From Natronoglycomyces albus (GTDB taxonomy: Bacteria > Actinomycetota > Actinomycetes > Mycobacteriales > Micromonosporaceae): a stretch of 64,000 nt of DNA. Both the position numbers and the translations under genes were made by a program. The DNA lies in NCBI RefSeq assembly GCF_016925535.1, contig NZ_CP070496.1, positions 1,426,001 to 1,490,000 of the forward strand, given 5' to 3'. The notes under the pieces were generated by a model. That model saw only the letters and a list, made by a program, of their open reading frames with translations, was not told the origin of the DNA and searched no databases. Shown here piece by piece: positions 62,042-64,000 of the stretch; positions within the stretch are counted from its first letter, which is position 1, and each line of letters starts with the position of its first letter.

Positions 62042-62979
62042 GCACGAAAGACTCAGATCGCATCGAGTCGTCAGGGGCCACCGAGGCTACTGCCAAGCTG
62101 TCGGAACTTAGGGCTTTGGACCATAGGCATGGGGCCGGGGTCGCGTTCCCTGAGGTCATGACATATTTGCGGGCTGAGCTGCGCCACTTGGAAAAATCCG
62201 AGCCGCGCACTGCGATGAGCCTGCTCGATCTAGCAGCGTACGAAGCAGTCGACCTCAGAGCGGACGCAACCGCACAAGCCCTGTATGAACAAACACTCAT
62301 GATTGCTATCCGATCGGGTAGCCGGTCCCAAGGCGCGCACGTTGTCGCAAGCCTTGCATACTTGGCGATGCAGTCAGGACAGTCGTCGGCCGCCTTGCCC
62401 TTGATCGGTGCTGCCATTCAAGGCTCGCCCTCGGCGACACACTCCGAAATCGCGGGCTAGCAGCTCATCCAGGCGAGATCTCATGCCTACCAACACCAGG
62501 TCAAAGACTCAGTACGCGCCCTCCTTGTGGCAGAGCAGAGCTTTGCAGCGAGTGAGGGTGAAGAACCTGGTTGGCGCGACTACTTCTCCCAGGCAACCCT
62601 CGCCGACGAAGCCGCACACTGCCACCTCACAACAGGAGACGCCAGACTCGCTTCAAAGGAGTCCGAGGCAGCCTTGTCGATGCTCGATGAGTCACGGGCC
62701 CGACGCCGAGCAATACTGTCGGCGGTCCGAGCTACATCTTTGGTCCGCCTGGGTGACCTCGAAGAAGCCTGCCAGGCAGCAGCATCGGCGATTGCGATTG
62801 GTTCCTCAGTCCAGTCGTTCACAGCAACCCGAACAATCGCCTCCATGATGGCAAGTATGCTTCCATTCCGGGAAATCACCGAAGTCGAAAACCTCTTTGA
62901 ACAATACCGTGGAATGCCCCACGACCCCACCATTTACGGCTCCTTCCCACCAATTCACAAGCTCTCGTTACATCGCTAG
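62038..62979 (+). pseudogene. TPR-domain protein broken by an in-frame amber codon
   Basis: The frame from 62038 reads DLAAYEAVDLRADATAQALY and LAYLAMQSGQSSAALPLIGA. It stops at a TAG at 62458-62460 (SEIAG then TAG), but the same frame continues QLIQARSHAYQHQVKDSVRA and FSQATLADEAAHCHLTTGDA, to a natural end at 62979, with helical repeats like the XRE-TPR regulator. The TAG replaces what should be Trp or Gln. Together with the preceding HTH gene it makes a split XRE-TPR regulator that has lost its C-terminal half unless the codon is read through. Confidence 0.75.
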
Positions 62980-63245
62980 TGTGCAAGCTGCGAGGGAATT
63001 CTGAGCTTCAGTCGACGCAATGACAAACTGGTCGTAGGTGCCTCACCGTTAACAGAAGCAACTCGCCAGTAGGCCCACACGTATTTCTGAGGGCGCTTGT
63101 TTGATATAGAGGCATGATGAACTAGCGTCCCCAAGAGACGGGCTCAGATTCGGTTGTAATCACCGCCCTCTCTTGTGCTACTCAATCTATCCTGGGGCAT
63201 TGTTTGGGGGCGCCGGCTACTTGCTTCAAGGCTGACGTTTTTGCT

Positions 63246-64000
63246 GGGAAGACCTCCACGTCCGTGGAGAGCACCGCGCCACCCGAGCAAAGAAACTGGG
63301 CAAGCGCGGAAGACCTCCACGTCTGTGGAGAGCACGTAGCTGGGCGGATTTATCTGGACAGCACGGTCGGAAGACCTCCACGTCTGTGGAGAGCTCCAAC
63401 GGCGCCGAAGCGGCCGCAGCGGCCACGGCGGAAGACCTCCACGTCTGTGGAGAGCACAAAAACAGTCCCATATGGAACATCCTGCGGACCGGAAGACCTC
63501 CACGTCCGTGGAGAGCACATCAGGGTATCGCTCCGGCCGGGCTGGGACGACGGAAGACCTCCACGTCCGTGGAGTGCACACCAAATCATCCACGCAGCCC
63601 TAGGCCAGGCGGCGGAAGACCTCCACGTCCGTGGAGAGCACTTGGTCCGCCTGGCAGTCAGGGCAGTAGTCGTCGGAAGACCTCCACTTCCGTGGAGAGC
63701 ACACAGTTCCGGATTCATCGGCTTCGAAAATGGCCGGAAGACCTCCACTTCCGTGGAGAGCACGGCGGTGACTTCGGGGGACTCGGAGACGGAGTCGGAA
63801 GACCTCCACGTCCGTGGAGAGCACGCGCGGCTGCACTTGCACTGTATTTTGTACTACGGAAGACCTCCACGTCCGTGGAGAGCACCAGTTGGGCAGGCGG
63901 CTAGTTTCATTGAGCCACGGAAGACCTCCACGTCCGTGGAGAGCACTAGGCGGCAGCGTTCCCACTGGATCAAACCGCCGGAAGACCTCCACGTCCGTGG
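63246..64000 (-). CRISPR. Type I-E-like CRISPR array, leader-distal end
   Basis: Twelve full 29-base repeats and a thirteenth cut at the window edge start at 63246, 63307, 63368, 63429, 63490, 63551, 63613, 63674, 63735, 63796, 63857, 63918 and 63979. Spacers are 32 bases except one of 33. Read on the minus strand the repeat is GTGCTCTCCACGGACGTGGA followed by GGTCTTCCG, matching the hairpin type of I-E systems. Variants (GTCTG in repeats 2-4, AGCTC in repeat 3, GTGCAC in 6, CTTCC in 8 and 9, G as first base in 1) accumulate on the left, so this is the old end. Leader and cas genes must be to the right. Confidence 0.95.

Noticed and set aside
42004-62979. Amber recoding as a general property of the organism
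   Set aside because: Functional genes in the window end in TAG (ketoreductase and S9 peptidase, for example) with clear C-termini, so TAG is a normal stop; only reported as a local oddity.
63144-63904. Proteins of 84-172 residues predicted across the CRISPR array on both strands
   Set aside because: They are translations of the repeats (recurring RTWRSS/TSTSVES motifs) and do not encode proteins.

Overview
The window looks like a chromosomal segment of a high-GC actinobacterium. The reasons are frequent GTG starts, tightly overlapping genes, a luciferase-like monooxygenase next to a GH15 enzyme, the DUF4178/DUF2617/DUF4247/DUF350/aminopropyltransferase block, an excisionase-integrase module of the actinobacterial integrative-element kind, and a type I-E CRISPR repeat. 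Glycomycetaceae is my guess from overall composition. No 16S rRNA gene is present, so the guess is unproven.

Left part (1-31 kb) is mostly housekeeping and metabolic: a truncated lipoprotein gene; decayed transposases (IS5-like at 293-1158, IS630-like at 5815-6214); a three-gene block for a PLP decarboxylase, a short family III CoA-transferase and an aldehyde dehydrogenase with altered catalytic motifs; a luciferase-like oxidoreductase coupled to GH15; a beta-lactamase-like lipoprotein; a secreted serine protease; a K+ channel with RCK domains; 3-methyladenine glycosylase; a flavoprotein dehydrogenase; a DUF885 protein; the polyamine block; an LPVTG-anchored collagen-like protein; and two divergent or convergent regulator pairs. 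A ~90 bp repeat with terminal inverted repeats occurs three times.

Middle part (31-48 kb) is accessory. It has a secreted protein with two six-cysteine ShK-like domains, then an IclR regulator and a compact seven-gene operon (32590-38961). The operon encodes an AfsA-type hotdog protein, ketoreductase, acyl carrier protein, ketosynthase, a ketosynthase-like partner lacking the cysteine, a KS III enzyme and an acyl-CoA oxidase-like protein, so it appears to be an uncharacterised type II fatty-acid/polyketide pathway. After an aberrant tRNA-Gly-like sequence comes an AT-richer island (about 42-47.8 kb) bounded on both sides by IS630-family remnants. It carries what looks like a lactococcin-972-type bacteriocin system: secreted peptide, membrane-anchored partner, ABC ATPase and FtsX-type permease.

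Right part (47.8-64 kb) starts with an integrative-element module (integrase, excisionase, small protein, a DNA methylase broken by an amber codon, an unknown protein and a membrane-tethered SARP-like regulator). It continues with two divergent operons holding three paralogous HFCD-type flavoproteins and an XRE-TPR regulator, then a frameshifted methyltransferase, an S9 peptidase, a split XRE/TPR regulator with another amber codon, and the leader-distal end of a type I-E CRISPR array that runs off the right edge. No cas genes lie in the window.
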